Shown: positions 1 to 12,279, counted from the first letter of the stretch. The stretch is 64,000 bases of DNA from Pectobacterium carotovorum (GCF_033898505.1 NZ_JAXAFK010000005.1:124001-188000), one strand, 5' to 3'. Program-made: numbers and translations. The notes: a model not told the origin generated them from the sequence alone.

Positions 1-2
1 AA

Positions 3-1385
3 CTGGCGAAGCAGCTGATTGATTACGTGCAGTATATGGGCTTCACGCACGTGGAGCTGATGCCGATTAACGAACATCCGTTCGATGGCAGCTGGGGTTA
101 TCAACCTCTGGGGCTCTATGCGCCAACGCGCCGTTTCGGCACCGCACAGGATTTCAGAGCGTTTGTTGATGCGCTCCATGACGCGGGCATTAACGTCCTG
201 CTGGACTGGGTGCCGGGGCATTTTCCGGGCGACGAATACGGTTTGGCACAGTTTGACGGCACCGCGCTGTATGAATACGCCGATCCGCGCGAAGGCTATC
301 ATCAGGACTGGAACACGCTGATTTATAACTATGGCCGTCATGAAGTGCGTAACTATCTGGCGGGCAACGCGCTGTTCTGGATGGAACGCTATGGCATTGA
401 TGGACTGCGGGTGGACGCCGTGGCTTCCATGATTTACCGCGACTACAGCCGTAGCGAAGGGCAGTGGGTGCCGAACCATTACGGCGGTAAAGAGAACCTC
501 GAAGCGATTGCGTTTCTGCGCTACACCAACCACATGCTGGGCCATGCCGCGCCTGCGGCGATCACGCTGGCCGAAGAGTCTACCGATTATCCGGGCGTCA
601 CGCTGCCGCCGGACTGCAACGGTTTAGGGTTTCACTACAAGTGGAATATGGGCTGGATGCACGACACGCTGACCTATATGCAGCACGATCCGGTTCACCG
701 CAAATACCATCACGATTTGCTGACATTCGGCATGCTGTACGCCTATAGCGAGAACTTTGTGCTGCCGCTGTCTCACGATGAAGTGGTGCACGGCAAGCGC
801 TCGCTGTTGGATCGCATGCCCGGCGATGTCTGGCAGAAATTTGCCAATTTACGCGCGTATTACGGCTTTATGTGGGCGTATCCCGGCAAGAAGCTGCTGT
901 TTATGGGCGGCGAATTTGCACAAGGGCGTGAATGGAACCACGACGCCAGTCTGGACTGGCATTTGCTGGATGAGCCGGAAGGCTGGCACCGCGGCGTGCA
1001 GACGCTGGTGCGCGATCTCAACCATTGTTATCGCCAACAGCCGCCGCTGTATCAGCTGGATTTTCAGCCGCAGGGCTTTGAATGGCTGGTGGTGGATGAC
1101 CGGGAAAACTCGGTCTTTGCCTTTGTGCGGCGTGACGAGCAGGGCAACGAAGTGCTGGTGGTTAGCAACTTTACGCCGGTTCCACGCTATGGATACCGCA
1201 TCGGTATCAACCAGCCCGGCGGCTGGCGGGAAGCGATCAATACGGATTCTGGCTATTACAACGGCAGCAATCTGGGCAATGTCGGAACGATTTACAGCGA
1301 GGAACGGGGCAGCCATCAGCGCCAGCATTCTCTTGTGCTGACCATTCCGCCGCTTGCCACGCTGTATCTGGTGAAGGAGGCGTGA
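3..1385 (+). CDS. glgB: 1,4-alpha-glucan branching enzyme, 3' part
   Basis: The enzyme forms alpha-1,6 branches in cytoplasmic glycogen. The gene enters from the left edge already open in frame 3, and about 460 residues of the usual roughly 730 are present. Visible GH13 landmarks are the [14 protein letters not shown] block, DWVPGHFP, the nucleophile region [22 protein letters not shown] with the acid/base Glu, and [12 protein letters not shown] with the transition-state Asp. The C-terminal all-beta domain ends in LYLVKEA. The TGA stop is directly followed by the glgX ATG, and the glgX ribosome site AGGAGG lies inside the last glgB codons, so the two are translationally coupled. The true start lies outside the window. 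Confidence 0.97.
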   Translation: MAKQLIDYVQYMGFTHVELMPINEHPFDGSWGYQPLGLYAPTRRFGTAQDFRAFVDALHDAGINVLLDWVPGHFPGDEYGLAQFDGTALYEYADPREGYHQDWNTLIYNYGRHEVRNYLAGNALFWMERYGIDGLRVDAVASMIYRDYSRSEGQWVPNHYGGKENLEAIAFLRYTNHMLGHAAPAAITLAEESTDYPGVTLPPDCNGLGFHYKWNMGWMHDTLTYMQHDPVHRKYHHDLLTFGMLYAYSENFVLPLSHDEVVHGKRSLLDRMPGDVWQKFANLRAYYGFMWAYPGKKLLFMGGEFAQGREWNHDASLDWHLLDEPEGWHRGVQTLVRDLNHCYRQQPPLYQLDFQPQGFEWLVVDDRENSVFAFVRRDEQGNEVLVVSNFTPVPRYGYRIGINQPGGWREAINTDSGYYNGSNLGNVGTIYSEERGSHQRQHSLVLTIPPLATLYLVKEA

Positions 1386-3362
1386 ATGGCGGAATTACAG
1401 ACGGGTAAGCCGACGCCGCTGGGAGCCAGTTTTGATGGACAGGGCGTGAATTTCGCGCTGTTTTCGGCGGATGCCGAGCGGGTCGAACTGTGTGTTTTTG
1501 ATGAACGCCAGCAGGAACAGCGCATCGAGCTGACCGCACGCAGCGGCGATATTTGGCACGGCTACCTTCCCGCTGCACAGCCGGGGCTACGCTATGGTTT
1601 CCGGGTCGACGGGCCGTTTGAACCGTCTCAGGGGCTGCGCTTCAACCCGAATAAACTGCTACTGGATCCCTACGCGCGCCAGCTTGACGGCTGGGTAGTG
1701 GATGATGATTCCCTGCAAGGCGGCATTGACCAGCGGGATGAACGCGATAGCGCTGACATCATGGCGAAGTGCGTGGTCACGACGGAAGAGTACGACTGGC
1801 AGGGCGACCAACATCCGCACACGCCCTGGAGTCAGACGGTGATTTATGAGGCGCACGTACGCGGCCTGACACAGCTGCATCCCGATATTCCCGAAGACAT
1901 TCGCGGTAGCTATGCCGCGTTGGGTCACCCGGTGATGATTGACTATCTGACGTCGCTGGGCATCACGGCGCTGGAGCTGCTCCCGGTACAGCAACATGCC
2001 GATGAGCCCCGTCTTCAGCAACTGGGGCTGCGTAATTACTGGGGCTATAACGTGCTGCTGCCCTTCGCCGTAGATAACAGTTTGGCCGCGGGTGACGATG
2101 CGCTGAATGAATTTCGGGATGCGGTGAAAGCGCTGCATAACGCAGGTATCGAAGTCATTCTGGATGTGGTGTTCAACCACAGCGCTGAACTGGACGTCGA
2201 AGGCCCCACGCTGTGCCAGCGCGGTATCGATAATCGCAGTTATTACTGGCTGAGTGAAAACGGGGAATACCATAACTGGACCGGCTGCGGCAATGTGCTG
2301 CGCCTGAACCATCCGGCGGTCATTGATTGGGTGATGGACTGCCTGCACTTCTGGCGCGAAGTCTGCCACGTTGACGGTTTTCGCTTCGATCTGGCAACGG
2401 TGCTGGGGCGTACCCCGGATTTTACCGCCGCCGCGCCGCTGCTGTCCGCCATGAAAAATGATAGCCGCTTACAGGGCTGCAAGCTGATTGCCGAACCGTG
2501 GGACATCGGGCATGGCGGTTATCAGTTAGGTCAGTTCCCGACGCCGTTCGCGGAGTGGAGCGACCGCTACCGCGACGATATGCGTCGCTTTTGGCTGCAC
2601 GGTGACATTTCCCTCGGCGCGTTCGCCCGTCGCTTTGCTGCCTCCAGCGACATCTTCCAGCAGCGTGACCGCCTGCCTTACGCCTCCGTCAACAAACTGA
2701 CGGCCCATGACGGCTTTACGCTGCGCGATGTCGTGAGTTTTAACCACAAGCACAACGACGCCAACGGCGAGGGTAATCGCGACGGCACCGACAGCAACTT
2801 CAGTAATAACCACGGCACGGAAGGTCTGGAAGCGGACGACGACATCCTCCAGCGTCGGCTGGCCAGCCAGAAGGCGCTGCTGACGACGCTGATTCTGTCA
2901 CAGGGAACGCCCATGCTGCTGGCGGGCGATGAACTGGGGCACAGCCAGCAGGGCAACAACAACGCCTACTGTCAGGATAACGAATTGACCTGGCTGCACT
3001 GGGAAAACGCGAACCGCGAACTGCGCGAGTTTGTCGCCGGATTGATCCAACTGCGCCGCGCGATCCCTGCATTACAGCAGGAGACGTGGTGGCAAGAAGG
3101 GGACGGCGCAGTGCAGTGGCTGAACAGAGAAGGTCAGCCTTTGACGCCGCAGCAGTGGGAGCATGGGGAACATCAGCTACAGGTTTTACTGTCCGGTCGC
3201 TGGCTCGTGGTGTTTAACGCCAGCCTGCATACCGGTGCGTTCATTTTGCCAGAAGGCCACTGGCAGGTTTCACCGCCGTTTGATGAGACGAACCCGCCCG
3301 AGGGCGGAATTTGGCACGGACAAGCGCAGGCGGTATGCGTCTTGATAAAACAGACCGCCTAA
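1386..3362 (+). CDS. glgX: glycogen debranching enzyme GlgX
   Basis: Isoamylase-type GH13 enzyme that hydrolyses the alpha-1,6 branches left on phosphorylase-trimmed glycogen; cytoplasmic. The 658 residues match the family length. An N-terminal CBM48-like beta domain (about 1-150; [21 protein letters not shown]) precedes the TIM barrel, with motifs [26 protein letters not shown] (nucleophile), [10 protein letters not shown] (acid/base) and [11 protein letters not shown]. The start is the ATG abutting the glgB stop, served by the AGGAGG in the end of glgB. It is the second gene of a glgB-X-C-A-P operon. Confidence 0.97.
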   Translation: MAELQTGKPTPLGASFDGQGVNFALFSADAERVELCVFDERQQEQRIELTARSGDIWHGYLPAAQPGLRYGFRVDGPFEPSQGLRFNPNKLLLDPYARQLDGWVVDDDSLQGGIDQRDERDSADIMAKCVVTTEEYDWQGDQHPHTPWSQTVIYEAHVRGLTQLHPDIPEDIRGSYAALGHPVMIDYLTSLGITALELLPVQQHADEPRLQQLGLRNYWGYNVLLPFAVDNSLAAGDDALNEFRDAVKALHNAGIEVILDVVFNHSAELDVEGPTLCQRGIDNRSYYWLSENGEYHNWTGCGNVLRLNHPAVIDWVMDCLHFWREVCHVDGFRFDLATVLGRTPDFTAAAPLLSAMKNDSRLQGCKLIAEPWDIGHGGYQLGQFPTPFAEWSDRYRDDMRRFWLHGDISLGAFARRFAASSDIFQQRDRLPYASVNKLTAHDGFTLRDVVSFNHKHNDANGEGNRDGTDSNFSNNHGTEGLEADDDILQRRLASQKALLTTLILSQGTPMLLAGDELGHSQQGNNNAYCQDNELTWLHWENANRELREFVAGLIQLRRAIPALQQETWWQEGDGAVQWLNREGQPLTPQQWEHGEHQLQVLLSGRWLVVFNASLHTGAFILPEGHWQVSPPFDETNPPEGGIWHGQAQAVCVLIKQTA

Positions 3363-3397
3363 GCGCAAGCCATTAAAAGAATAATCAGGAGATAGCC

Positions 3398-4675
3398 ATG
3401 GTGAATAACGACAAGCATGACCCTCTGATGTTGGCAAGACAACTCCCTCTGAAATCCGTGGCATTAATTCTGGCCGGAGGCCGTGGAACGCGATTGAAAG
3501 GGCTGACGGCGCTGCGTGCCAAGCCTGCCGTCCACTTTGGCGGCAAATTTCGCATTATTGATTTCGCGCTTTCTAACTGTCTGAATTCCGGTATCCGCCG
3601 TATTGGTGTGATTACCCAATATCAGTCGCATACGCTGGTACAGCATATTCAGCGCGGCTGGTCATTTCTGAATGCGGAAATGAACGAATTTGTTGATTTG
3701 CTTCCCGCTCAGCAGCGTCATTCTACCGATCACTGGTATCGGGGAACGGCGGATGCGGTTTGTCAGAATCTCGACATCATTCGGCGCTACCGTGCGGAGT
3801 ATGTGGTGATCCTCGCGGGCGATCACATCTACAAGATGGACTACTCACGTATGCTCATCGATCACGTAGAGAAGGGGGCGGAATGTACCGTTGCCTGCCT
3901 GCCCGTGCCGCTGGAAGAAGCCAGCGCCTTTGGCGTCATGAGTGTGGACAAACAGCACCGCATTCTCGATTTTGCCGAAAAGCCGGATAACCCGACGCCG
4001 ATGCCGGATAACCCCGACATGGCGCTCGCGAGCATGGGGATCTATGTTTTTAATGCAGACTATCTTTATCAATTGCTGGAAGCGGATCGTAATGCGCCGG
4101 ACTCTAACCACGATTTCGGGCAGGACCTGATCCCGAAGATCGTCTCGCAGCGTCTGGCCTGGGCGCACCCTTTCACCCTGTCGTGCGTCACGTCGGGTGA
4201 AGATGAAAACCAGTATTGGCGGGATGTCGGCACGCTGGAAGCCTACTGGCGTGCCAATCTCGATCTGGCGTCCGTCACGCCGGAGCTGGATGTGTACGAT
4301 CGGCACTGGCCGATTCGTTCCGCGATTGAATCGCTGCCGCCAGCCAAATTTGTTCAGGACCGTTCCGGCAGCCATGGCATGACGATGAACTCGCTGGTAT
4401 CGGGAGGCTGCATCGTCTCCGGCTCTGTCGTCACGCATTCGGTGCTGTTCCCGCGCGTGCGGGTCAATTCATTTTGCAGTATCGATTCGACGGTAATTTT
4501 GCCGGATGTCAACGTAGGGCGCTCCTGTCGTTTACGCCGTTGTGTGATCGATCGCGCCTGCCACTTGCCGGAAGGCATGGTGATTGGTGAAAACGCGGAA
4601 GAGGATAGCCGCCGTTTTTACCGTTCGGAAGAGGGGATCGTGCTGGTCACGCGATCGATGTTGGAAAAGCTGTAA
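3398..4675 (+). CDS. glgC: glucose-1-phosphate adenylyltransferase
   Basis: Makes ADP-glucose from ATP and glucose-1-phosphate, the committed step of bacterial glycogen synthesis. The 425-residue protein has the nucleotidyltransferase signature [13 protein letters not shown] (about 27-39), [19 protein letters not shown] in the activator/substrate region, the [10 protein letters not shown] metal-binding segment, FAEKP, and a C-terminal left-handed beta-helix. The start ATG at 3398 follows GGAGATAGCC. Only 35 bp separate it from glgX and 28 bp from glgA, consistent with one transcript. Allosteric control by fructose-1,6-bisphosphate and AMP is known for enterobacterial GlgC, not shown by this sequence. 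Confidence 0.97.
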   Translation: MVNNDKHDPLMLARQLPLKSVALILAGGRGTRLKGLTALRAKPAVHFGGKFRIIDFALSNCLNSGIRRIGVITQYQSHTLVQHIQRGWSFLNAEMNEFVDLLPAQQRHSTDHWYRGTADAVCQNLDIIRRYRAEYVVILAGDHIYKMDYSRMLIDHVEKGAECTVACLPVPLEEASAFGVMSVDKQHRILDFAEKPDNPTPMPDNPDMALASMGIYVFNADYLYQLLEADRNAPDSNHDFGQDLIPKIVSQRLAWAHPFTLSCVTSGEDENQYWRDVGTLEAYWRANLDLASVTPELDVYDRHWPIRSAIESLPPAKFVQDRSGSHGMTMNSLVSGGCIVSGSVVTHSVLFPRVRVNSFCSIDSTVILPDVNVGRSCRLRRCVIDRACHLPEGMVIGENAEEDSRRFYRSEEGIVLVTRSMLEKL

Positions 4676-4703
4676 ACACCATCGGAACAAAACGGGAGTA
4701 ATA

Positions 4704-6143
4704 ATGCGGGTCTTACATGTTTGTTCAGAGCTCTTTCCACTGTTGAAAACCGGTGGACTGGCGGATGTGGCTGGTGCGTTGCCCGGCGCGCAGATTGCGG
4801 CGGGGATGGATGTCCGCGTCATCCTGCCTGCCTTCCCCGATCTGAAAAAAGGCATCGCCAACATACAGGTTGTGCGTGAGCTGGATACCTTCGCCGGGCA
4901 CGTCACGCTGCTGTTCGGCCATTTTAACGGCGTCGGTATTTATTTGATTGATGTGCCTGAGCTGTATGAGCGTGCGGGCAGCCCTTATCACGACCCGGCG
5001 CTTTACGCTTATGCCGATAACTATCTGCGATTTGCGCTGCTGGGGTGGATGGGATGCGAAATGGCGTGCGGCCTGGATCACTATTGGCGGCCCGATATCG
5101 TGCATGCCCATGACTGGCACGCGGGGCTGACCTGCGCCTATCTGGCGGCGCGTAACCGTCCGGCGAAATCGGTCTTTACCGTCCACAACCTTGCTTATCA
5201 GGGGCTGTTTGATGCCCGGCATATGCCGAATATCCAACTGCCGAGCGATTTCTTTCAGGTGTACGGGCTGGAATTTTACGGCCAGATTTCCTATCTCAAG
5301 GCGGGATTGTACTACGCTGACCATATCACGACCGTGAGCCCAACCTACGCGCATGAGATTACGCTGCCGGCGTATGGCTACGGTATGGAAGGCTTGCTGA
5401 AGGCGCGTGAAGAGGAAGGACGCCTGTCCGGTATCCTCAATGGCGTAGACGAGATGATTTGGAACCCGGCGCACGATCCTTTACTGACTAATCATTACAG
5501 CCGTGATGCGCTGGCGAATAAAGCGGAAAACAAGCGCCATCTGCAAACGGCAATGGGCCTGAAGGTTGACGACAAGGCGCCGATTTTTGCCATCGTCAGC
5601 CGTCTGACCAGCCAGAAAGGGCTCGATATCGCGCTTAGCGCGATACCGGATCTGCTGGAGCAGGGCGGGCAACTGGTGGTACTGGGCGCAGGAGATGCCG
5701 ATTTGCAGGAAGGCTTTCTGGCTGCGGCGGCCGAATATCACGGGCAGGTTGGCGTACAGATTGGCTATCACGAAGCTTTCTCGCACCGCATTATTGGCGG
5801 CGCGGATGTCATCATGGTGCCCAGCCGGTTTGAACCTTGCGGGTTAACCCAGCTCTATGGCCTGAAATATGGCACGTTGCCGCTGGTACGCCGTACCGGC
5901 GGGCTGGCGGATACGGTATCAGACTGTTCGCTGGAGAATCTGGCGGATGGGCTGGCAAGCGGGTTTGTCTTTAACGATTGCAGCGTGGGGTCGCTATCCC
6001 GCGCGATTCGTCGTGTGTTTGTGCTGTGGTCCCGACCTACGCTATGGCGCTATGTGCAGCGTCAGGCAATGGCGATGGACTTTGGTTGGCAGGTTTCTGC
6101 TCAGGCTTATGGTGCGCTATATCAACGCTTGTATACCCACTAG
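4704..6143 (+). CDS. glgA: glycogen synthase (ADP-glucose)
   Basis: GT5 glycosyltransferase that elongates alpha-1,4-glucan from ADP-glucose. The start is placed at [22 protein letters not shown], where KTGGL is the ADP-glucose-binding motif at residue 15; the reading frame is open 40 codons further upstream but that part overlaps glgC and is not family-like. GGGAGTA precedes the ATG. Length is 479 residues, as in E. coli. The C-terminal Rossmann domain carries [14 protein letters not shown] and the retaining-transferase motif [29 protein letters not shown]. Fourth gene of the glg operon. Confidence 0.97.
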   Translation: MRVLHVCSELFPLLKTGGLADVAGALPGAQIAAGMDVRVILPAFPDLKKGIANIQVVRELDTFAGHVTLLFGHFNGVGIYLIDVPELYERAGSPYHDPALYAYADNYLRFALLGWMGCEMACGLDHYWRPDIVHAHDWHAGLTCAYLAARNRPAKSVFTVHNLAYQGLFDARHMPNIQLPSDFFQVYGLEFYGQISYLKAGLYYADHITTVSPTYAHEITLPAYGYGMEGLLKAREEEGRLSGILNGVDEMIWNPAHDPLLTNHYSRDALANKAENKRHLQTAMGLKVDDKAPIFAIVSRLTSQKGLDIALSAIPDLLEQGGQLVVLGAGDADLQEGFLAAAAEYHGQVGVQIGYHEAFSHRIIGGADVIMVPSRFEPCGLTQLYGLKYGTLPLVRRTGGLADTVSDCSLENLADGLASGFVFNDCSVGSLSRAIRRVFVLWSRPTLWRYVQRQAMAMDFGWQVSAQAYGALYQRLYTH

Positions 6144-6218
6144 TTTTCCTGCTGCGCGTCATCCTCGTGCAATCTGAAAACGACAGGGTATGGTAACACT
6201 CACTTGGGAATGAATATT

Positions 6219-8666
6219 ATGAACTCTCCGTTTATCTATACTTCGCCAACGATCAGTGTGGAAGCGCTGAAACACTCTATTGCTTACAAGCTCATGTTTA
6301 CCGTGGGGAAAGATCCCTCCATTGCGAATAAACATGACTGGCTGAACGCCACGCTGCTGGCCGTGCGTGACCGGATGGTGGAACGCTGGCTGCGCTCGAA
6401 CCGCGCACAGCTGTCGCAGGATGTGCGACAGGTGTATTACCTGTCGATGGAATTTTTGCTGGGGCGGACGCTGTCGAACGCGCTGCTGGCGATGGGATTG
6501 TATGACGATCTGAAAGCGGCGCTGGATGGCATGGGGCTGGAACTGGACGATCTGCTACAGGAAGAAAATGATCCCGGCTTAGGGAACGGTGGTCTGGGGC
6601 GTCTGGCGGCCTGTTTTCTGGACTCGCTGGCGACGATGGCGCTGCCGGGACGCGGCTACGGTATTCGCTACGAATACGGCATGTTCAAACAGAATATTGT
6701 TAACGGCAAGCAGGCGGAATCGCCGGACTACTGGCTGGAATACGGCAACGCATGGGAATTCCCGCGTCACAGCACGCGCTACAAAGTGCGCTTCGGCGGC
6801 CGAATCCAGCAGGAAGGCAGTAAAATGCGCTGGCTGGAAACGGAAGAGGTTATCGCGTGCGCTTACGACCAAATCATTCCCGGTTTTGATACGGATGCCA
6901 CCAATACGCTGCGCCTGTGGGGCGCGCAGGCCAGTAACGAAATCAATCTGGGTAAATTCAATCAGGGCGACTATTTTGCGGCGGTAGAAGATAAAAACCA
7001 CTCGGAAAACGTGTCGCGCGTGCTGTATCCCGATGACTCTACCTATTCAGGTCGCGAGCTGCGTCTGCGTCAGGAATACTTTCTGGTTTCGGCCACGGTG
7101 CAGGACATCCTGAACCGCCACTGGATGATGCATAAAACGTACAGCAATTTGGCGGAGAAGTTCGCCATCCACCTGAACGATACTCACCCGGTGCTGGCTA
7201 TCCCTGAGTTGATGCGTTTGCTGATCGATGAGCACAAATTCAAATGGATAGAGGCGTGGACCGTGGTGAGGAAAGTCTTCTCCTACACCAACCATACGCT
7301 GATGCAGGAAGCGCTGGAAACCTGGCCTGTCGATATGCTGGGCAAAATCCTGCCGCGCCATCTGCAATTGATTTTCGAAATTAACGAACATTTTCTGGAA
7401 TACGTTCAGAAAGAAGCGCCTGATGACAACGATCTGCTGGCGCGGGTTTCCATCATTGATGAAAACAACGGGCGTAAGGTGCGGATGGCGTGGCTGGCCG
7501 TGGTCGCCAGCCATAAGGTCAACGGCGTATCGGAGCTGCATTCGGATCTGATGGTGCAGTCTCTGTTTGCCGATTTCGCCCGCCTCTTCCCTAATCGGTT
7601 CTGTAACAAGACCAACGGTGTGACGCCACGTCGCTGGCTGGCGCTCGCCAACCCATCGCTCTCCAAGCTGCTGGATGACACGATAGGCCAGACCTGGCGT
7701 ACCGACCTGAGCCAACTGAGCGAGCTGAAACAGCACATCGATTATCCGGCGTTTGTGCAGAAAATCAGTAAGGTGAAGCTGAAGAACAAAGTGCGCTTAG
7801 CGACCTATATGGCGGAAACGCTGAATATTGTGGTTAACCCTGAGTCGCTGTTTGATGTGCAGATTAAGCGCATTCACGAATACAAACGGCAACTGCTGAA
7901 TGTATTGCACATCATCACGCTCTATAACCGCATTAAAGACGATCCAGAAGTTGCGCGAGTGCCGCGCGTCGCCATCTTTGCAGGCAAGGCGGCCTCGGCC
8001 TATTACATGGCGAAGCACATTATTAACCTGATCAACGACGTTGCGAAGGTGATCAACAACGATCCGGCACTGCACGATCGGCTGAAAGTGGTCTTCATCC
8101 CGAACTACAGTGTGAGTCTGGCACAGTTGATCATCCCGGCAGCCGATCTCTCTGAACAGATCTCGCTGGCGGGGACGGAAGCATCCGGGACCAGTAATAT
8201 GAAGTTTGCCCTGAACGGCGCGCTGACGATTGGCACGCTGGATGGGGCGAATGTCGAAATGCTGGAACACATTGGCGAAGAGAACATGTTTATCTTTGGC
8301 AATACGGCTGAGCAGGTCGAAGCGCTGCGTCAGAGCGGCTATAACCCGCGACAGTATTACGATCAGGATGAAGAACTACGCCGTGTACTGACACAAATTA
8401 CCACGGGTGTCTTCAGCCCTGATGACAGCCGACGCTACAGCGACCTGTTTGATTCACTGGTGAATTTTGGCGATTACTACCAGCTACTGGCGGACTATCG
8501 CAGCTATGTGGATACGCAGGATCGGGTGGATGAGCTGTATGAGAAAAAGGACGAATGGGCGCGTTGTGCCGTCCAGAATATTGCCAACATGGGCTATTTC
8601 TCGTCCGACCGCACCATCGGCGAATATGCAGCAGATATCTGGAATATTAAGCCGATACGGTTGTGA
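6219..8666 (+). CDS. glgP: glycogen phosphorylase
   Basis: PLP-dependent GT35 phosphorylase releasing glucose-1-phosphate from glycogen ends. The start is set at [20 protein letters not shown] by agreement with E. coli GlgP (815 residues); TTG at 6204 and ATG at 6210 are in-frame alternatives. Motifs include [47 protein letters not shown] and the PLP-lysine region [14 protein letters not shown]. It is last in the glg operon and is followed by a strong terminator. A paralog, malP, lies 4.4 kb downstream; this copy lacks the long N-terminal tail of that protein. Confidence 0.97.
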   Translation: MNSPFIYTSPTISVEALKHSIAYKLMFTVGKDPSIANKHDWLNATLLAVRDRMVERWLRSNRAQLSQDVRQVYYLSMEFLLGRTLSNALLAMGLYDDLKAALDGMGLELDDLLQEENDPGLGNGGLGRLAACFLDSLATMALPGRGYGIRYEYGMFKQNIVNGKQAESPDYWLEYGNAWEFPRHSTRYKVRFGGRIQQEGSKMRWLETEEVIACAYDQIIPGFDTDATNTLRLWGAQASNEINLGKFNQGDYFAAVEDKNHSENVSRVLYPDDSTYSGRELRLRQEYFLVSATVQDILNRHWMMHKTYSNLAEKFAIHLNDTHPVLAIPELMRLLIDEHKFKWIEAWTVVRKVFSYTNHTLMQEALETWPVDMLGKILPRHLQLIFEINEHFLEYVQKEAPDDNDLLARVSIIDENNGRKVRMAWLAVVASHKVNGVSELHSDLMVQSLFADFARLFPNRFCNKTNGVTPRRWLALANPSLSKLLDDTIGQTWRTDLSQLSELKQHIDYPAFVQKISKVKLKNKVRLATYMAETLNIVVNPESLFDVQIKRIHEYKRQLLNVLHIITLYNRIKDDPEVARVPRVAIFAGKAASAYYMAKHIINLINDVAKVINNDPALHDRLKVVFIPNYSVSLAQLIIPAADLSEQISLAGTEASGTSNMKFALNGALTIGTLDGANVEMLEHIGEENMFIFGNTAEQVEALRQSGYNPRQYYDQDEELRRVLTQITTGVFSPDDSRRYSDLFDSLVNFGDYYQLLADYRSYVDTQDRVDELYEKKDEWARCAVQNIANMGYFSSDRTIGEYAADIWNIKPIRL

Positions 8667-8685
8667 TTGTGTGCCGGTGATATGA

Positions 8686-8719
8686 AAAAGCGCCGTAGGT
8701 TTTTGCCTACGGCGCTTTT
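8686..8719. terminator. bidirectional terminator between glgP and glpD
   Basis: Perfect 14-bp stem (8686-8699 with 8706-8719) around a TTTTTG loop. The outer pairs are A/T, so each strand ends the hairpin in a T run. It lies between convergent glgP and glpD and probably ends both transcripts. Confidence 0.92.
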
Positions 8720-8757
8720 GTATTTGCGGCAGTAAAAGACGCTGCGGTAACCGCCGA

Positions 8758-10260
8758 TTAACCCGCTTTTGCCAGTTGCTGTTGGCGGTGGTTGGCTAAC
8801 CAGTCGCTGATGCGTTGTTTCTGCGCGTCATTCAGGCGCATGCCCAGCTTGGTGCGGCGCCAGATGACGTCGTCCAGCGTGACGGCCCATTCTTTCTCGA
8901 CCAGATAGCGCAGTTCCGCTTCATACAGGTCATGACCGAAATCTTCACCCAGATCGCCGAGGCCTTTCACGTCTGTCAGAATCAGTTCGCTGTTTGAACC
9001 GTAGGTACGGCTGTAACGGCGCGTCAGTGATTCCGGCAGGTTGAAGCGGCGACGCAGCGCGGCGGCATAGTCATCACGTGTGCCTGCGATATCACCACCC
9101 GGCAGGACTGCTTCTTTCGTCCAGGCTTTACCCGCTTGCGGATAGTATTTGTGCAGTTTTTCCAGCGCGTGTTCTGCCAGCTTACGATACGTCGTCAGCT
9201 TGCCGCCAAATACGGAAAGCAGCGGAGCCTGGCCGTTATCATCATCGACCGACAGCGTGTAATCACGGGTAATCGCCTGCGGAGAATCGGACTCGTCATC
9301 GCAGAGCGGACGCACGCCGGAGTAGGTCCAGACGATGTCGTCACGTGTAAGTTGCTGTTTGAAATGGTCGTTATACACATCCAGCAGATAGCCAACTTCG
9401 TTATCATCGATCTTCACATCGTGCGGATTGCCTTTGTATTCCACGTCGGTTGTGCCGATGATCGAGTAGTCATCCTGCCACGGGATCACGAAGACAATAC
9501 GGTGATCTTTGTTTTGCAGAATATACGCCTGCGGCTGGTTATGGACTTTTGGCACCACGATGTGGCTGCCTTTGATCAAACGGATGCCGTAAGGCGATTT
9601 CAGTTGCAGTCCGTCATCAAAGAATTCTTTCACCCACGGGCCAGTGGCGTTCACCAGGCCTTTGGCACGCCAGGTAAAGGTTTCGCCGGTCAGTGAATCA
9701 ACCGCATCCACAATCCATACGCCTTGCTCACGGCGGGCACGGGTGACTTTGGTGCGGGTACGGACTTCGCCGCCGCGTTTTGTCACTTCCTGCGCGTTTA
9801 ACACCACCAGACGCGCATCATCCACCCAGCAGTCCGAATATTCAAAGCCCTGCTTCAGTTCAGGCTTAAGCACGGAATCCGCACCGAATTTCAGTCCCTT
9901 ACTGGCAGGCAGGCTGACGCGTTTACCAATGTTGTCGTACATGAACAGGCCGATACGAATCATCCAGGCCGGACGGAGGTGCGGCTGATGGGGCAAACGA
10001 AAGCGCATTGGGAAGATGATGTGTGGGGCCATTTTCAGCAGCGTTTCGCGCTCAGACAGCGCTTCGCTGACCAAACGAAACTCATAGTGTTCAAGGTAAC
10101 GCAGGCCGCCGTGAATCAGCTTGGAGCTGGCGGAGGACGTGGCACAGGCAAGATCCTGCGCTTCCAACAACAGGACTGATAACCCTCGCCCAGCCGCATC
10201 TGCGGCGATGCCTGCACCGTTAATTCCGCCGCCGATAACGATTAGATCTTTGGTTTCCAC
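8758..10260 (-). CDS. glpD: aerobic glycerol-3-phosphate dehydrogenase
   Basis: FAD-dependent, membrane-associated enzyme oxidising sn-glycerol-3-phosphate to DHAP and passing electrons to ubiquinone. The start is a GTG at 10260 (protein METKDLIVIGGGINGAGIAA), preceded by GGAGGAAG; the frame is open 30 codons further upstream, but that stretch contains the promoter and operator. Length is 500 residues. The FAD-binding GGGINGAGIAADAAGRG sits at the N-terminus, with SSASSKLIHGGLRYLEHYEFRLV, GIRLIKGSHIVVP and SVFGGKLTTYRKLAEHAL further on. A GlpR-like operator and a CRP-like site lie upstream, matching E. coli glpD control. Confidence 0.97.
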   Translation of the reverse strand: METKDLIVIGGGINGAGIAADAAGRGLSVLLLEAQDLACATSSASSKLIHGGLRYLEHYEFRLVSEALSERETLLKMAPHIIFPMRFRLPHQPHLRPAWMIRIGLFMYDNIGKRVSLPASKGLKFGADSVLKPELKQGFEYSDCWVDDARLVVLNAQEVTKRGGEVRTRTKVTRARREQGVWIVDAVDSLTGETFTWRAKGLVNATGPWVKEFFDDGLQLKSPYGIRLIKGSHIVVPKVHNQPQAYILQNKDHRIVFVIPWQDDYSIIGTTDVEYKGNPHDVKIDDNEVGYLLDVYNDHFKQQLTRDDIVWTYSGVRPLCDDESDSPQAITRDYTLSVDDDNGQAPLLSVFGGKLTTYRKLAEHALEKLHKYYPQAGKAWTKEAVLPGGDIAGTRDDYAAALRRRFNLPESLTRRYSRTYGSNSELILTDVKGLGDLGEDFGHDLYEAELRYLVEKEWAVTLDDVIWRRTKLGMRLNDAQKQRISDWLANHRQQQLAKAG

Positions 10261-10290
10261 GTTTCTTCCTCCACCCTCGAATAAATCAAA

Positions 10291-10308
10291 ATGTTCGTTT
10301 TCGAGCAT
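10291..10308. promoter_or_regulatory. GlpR operator upstream of glpD
   Basis: ATGTTCGTTTTCGAGCAT is a near-perfect dyad close to the GlpR consensus ATGTTCGWTAACGAACAT. It lies 31 bp upstream of the glpD GTG. A weaker related stretch at 10315-10330 (AATCGAAAACAAACAA) may be a second, degenerate half-operator. glpR itself is at 12304. Confidence 0.75.
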
Positions 10309-10385
10309 TATAATAATCGAAAACAAACAAATCAGCCAATGGTTAACCAAATAAAAACATTTATGCGTGATGGAGCTAACAATAT

Positions 10386-10401
10386 GATGATAATTGTCAC
10401 A
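10386..10401. promoter_or_regulatory. possible CRP site upstream of glpD
   Basis: GATGATAATTGTCACA matches TGTGA-N6-TCACA at 8 of 10 consensus positions, with a perfect right half. It lies 126 bp upstream of the glpD start. glpD is CRP-activated in E. coli; the assignment here is inference from position and motif. Confidence 0.4.
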
Positions 10402-10459
10402 TTAAAATAAGGGATAATAAGGGTTTTGGGACTATCTTGGACGGCAAGCCCGGTCGGGG

Positions 10460-10897
10460 TTACGACTGCTCTATATATTGGCTGAAGCGCAGGAGATAGC
10501 CATCAGGGTCCTGAACCAGAAATTCTCTCTGGCAGGCTTGGGTTGGCTCTGTCTTATCTTCGCCAGTTTCTATTGTGTAATAGTTATCTCTCAGCGGTCG
10601 GTAAAGCGGAATGTGGTGATGTGCCAGACTGTCTACTAGGGGCATTACGTCGTCCACCTCAATCTGAAGATTGATACCGCGTCCCAAAGGTTTGATTAGC
10701 TCCCCTGTTTTCCATCCTCCCTCGTGAAACGCTTCCAACATCAGCTGCGCTTCACCCAGGCTAAGATAGACAAAATCTGGGTTCTCACGGCGGATCGTTA
10801 CGGTGAAACCTAGTATGTGCACATAAAAATGTATCGAAGCGGAAAAATCCGTCACCGTGAGTTCAGGTACCATGCGGTTCCAGTAAGTCTGTGTCAT
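10460..10897 (-). CDS. VOC-fold (glyoxalase/bleomycin-resistance superfamily) protein
   Basis: Small 145-residue protein with the paired beta-alpha-beta-beta-beta layout of the vicinal-oxygen-chelate fold: VPELTVTDFSASIHFYVHILGFTVTIRRENPDFVYLSLGEAQLMLE, then LQIEVDDVMPLVDSLAHHHIPLYRPL and a closing REFLVQDPDGYLLRFSQ. The family covers glyoxalases, dioxygenases and bleomycin-binding proteins; the closing block most resembles bleomycin-resistance-type members. The substrate cannot be told from the sequence. The start is taken at MTQTYWNRM (10897); a GTG at 10927 is possible and neither has a strong ribosome site. It sits between glpD and glpE, where E. coli has no such gene. Confidence 0.8.
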   Translation of the reverse strand: MTQTYWNRMVPELTVTDFSASIHFYVHILGFTVTIRRENPDFVYLSLGEAQLMLEAFHEGGWKTGELIKPLGRGINLQIEVDDVMPLVDSLAHHHIPLYRPLRDNYYTIETGEDKTEPTQACQREFLVQDPDGYLLRFSQYIEQS

Positions 10898-10921
10898 ATA
10901 GTTACCGTTTTTATCGTCACA

Positions 10922-10937
10922 CTTCACGTTAGTGAAG
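10922..10937. promoter_or_regulatory. short palindrome upstream of the VOC gene
   Basis: CTTCAC-GTTA-GTGAAG, a perfect 6-bp dyad in the divergent region between the VOC gene (minus) and glpE (plus). A TATAAT at 10959-10964 on the plus strand could be a -10 box for glpE. Operator function is a guess. Confidence 0.3.
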
Positions 10938-11002
10938 CACTGTTTTTATAAATAACCTTATAATCATATAGGTTTTATGCCGCTGAAGGCGGGTTACAAT
11001 GA

Positions 11003-11377
<375 letters not shown>

Positions 11378-11445
11378 TCGCATGACGATGACAGAATTTT
11401 TATTATCATGTTCCTAACTCAACCCACCCACTGGCGCTTCCCGCT

Positions 11446-12279
11446 ATGATGATTCGCGTTATTGCTCTCTCCAACCCGCGTCTGGCTCAGGCATTTGTTG
11501 ATTACATGCGTACGCAGCAGGTCCATCTGGAGATGCGGCCCCAGGGGCATGAAGCTGAGCTGTGGCTGGAGGATGAAACCCAACTGGGCAAGGTTCAGGA
11601 AGCGCTGGAAATTTTTCTGCGTGACCCGACGAACCCGCGCTATCTGGCGGCCAGTTGGCAAACCGGATCGATGGACACCGGTATTCAATACCAACGCTAC
11701 TCTTACCTGCAAACGCTGAAACAAAAGGCAGGGCCGCTGACGCTATCCGTGATGGTCGTGACGATTGCGGTGTTTATCCTGATGCAGATTTCAGGCTATG
11801 AGAGCGTGATGACGTGGCTGGCGTTCCCGGCGGAGGGGCAGCAGCTACAGCTGTGGCGCTGGTTCAGTCATGCTTTGTTGCACTTTTCCCTGCTGCACAT
11901 TTTGTTCAATCTGATGTGGTGGTGGTATCTGGGGGGACCGGTTGAAAAAGTGTTGGGGACCGGCAAGCTGCTGGTCATCACGCTGGTTTCCGCGCTGGTC
12001 AGCGGCTGGGCGCAGTCTTGGTTCAGCGGCACGTATTTTGGCGGCCTGTCTGGCGTAGTTTATGCCCTGATGGGCTATGTCTGGCTGCGAGGGGAAAGGG
12101 AGCCTGACGGCTACTTATCTATGCCGCGTAGTCTGATGGCTTTCGCTTTACTGTGGCTGGTCGCCGGATATTTCGATATTTTAGGCATGTCGATCGCCAA
12201 TGCGGCGCATGTGGCTGGGCTGATTGTCGGGCTATTGATGGCCTTTTGGGACACGTATAATAAAACCAACCCCCGGTAA
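11446..12279 (+). CDS. glpG: rhomboid intramembrane serine protease
   Basis: Cleaves transmembrane substrates within the inner membrane. The 277-residue protein has the cytoplasmic N-terminal domain (1-90) followed by six membrane helices. The catalytic dyad is visible as Ser202 in [12 protein letters not shown] and His255 in [33 protein letters not shown] is the L1/TM2 signature. The start is the first of two tandem ATGs (11446/11449). The stop codon lies in the loop of a GC-rich hairpin just before glpR. Confidence 0.96.
   Translation: MMIRVIALSNPRLAQAFVDYMRTQQVHLEMRPQGHEAELWLEDETQLGKVQEALEIFLRDPTNPRYLAASWQTGSMDTGIQYQRYSYLQTLKQKAGPLTLSVMVVTIAVFILMQISGYESVMTWLAFPAEGQQLQLWRWFSHALLHFSLLHILFNLMWWWYLGGPVEKVLGTGKLLVITLVSALVSGWAQSWFSGTYFGGLSGVVYALMGYVWLRGEREPDGYLSMPRSLMAFALLWLVAGYFDILGMSIANAAHVAGLIVGLLMAFWDTYNKTNPR

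Noticed and set aside
849..1328. Long minus-strand open frame inside glgB
   Set aside because: Antisense shadow of a GC-rich gene; no family similarity and overlaps a certain gene.
6579..7736. Two minus-strand open frames (6579-7001 and 7047-7736) inside glgP
   Set aside because: Antisense shadows; no ribosome site and composition mirrors the sense codons.
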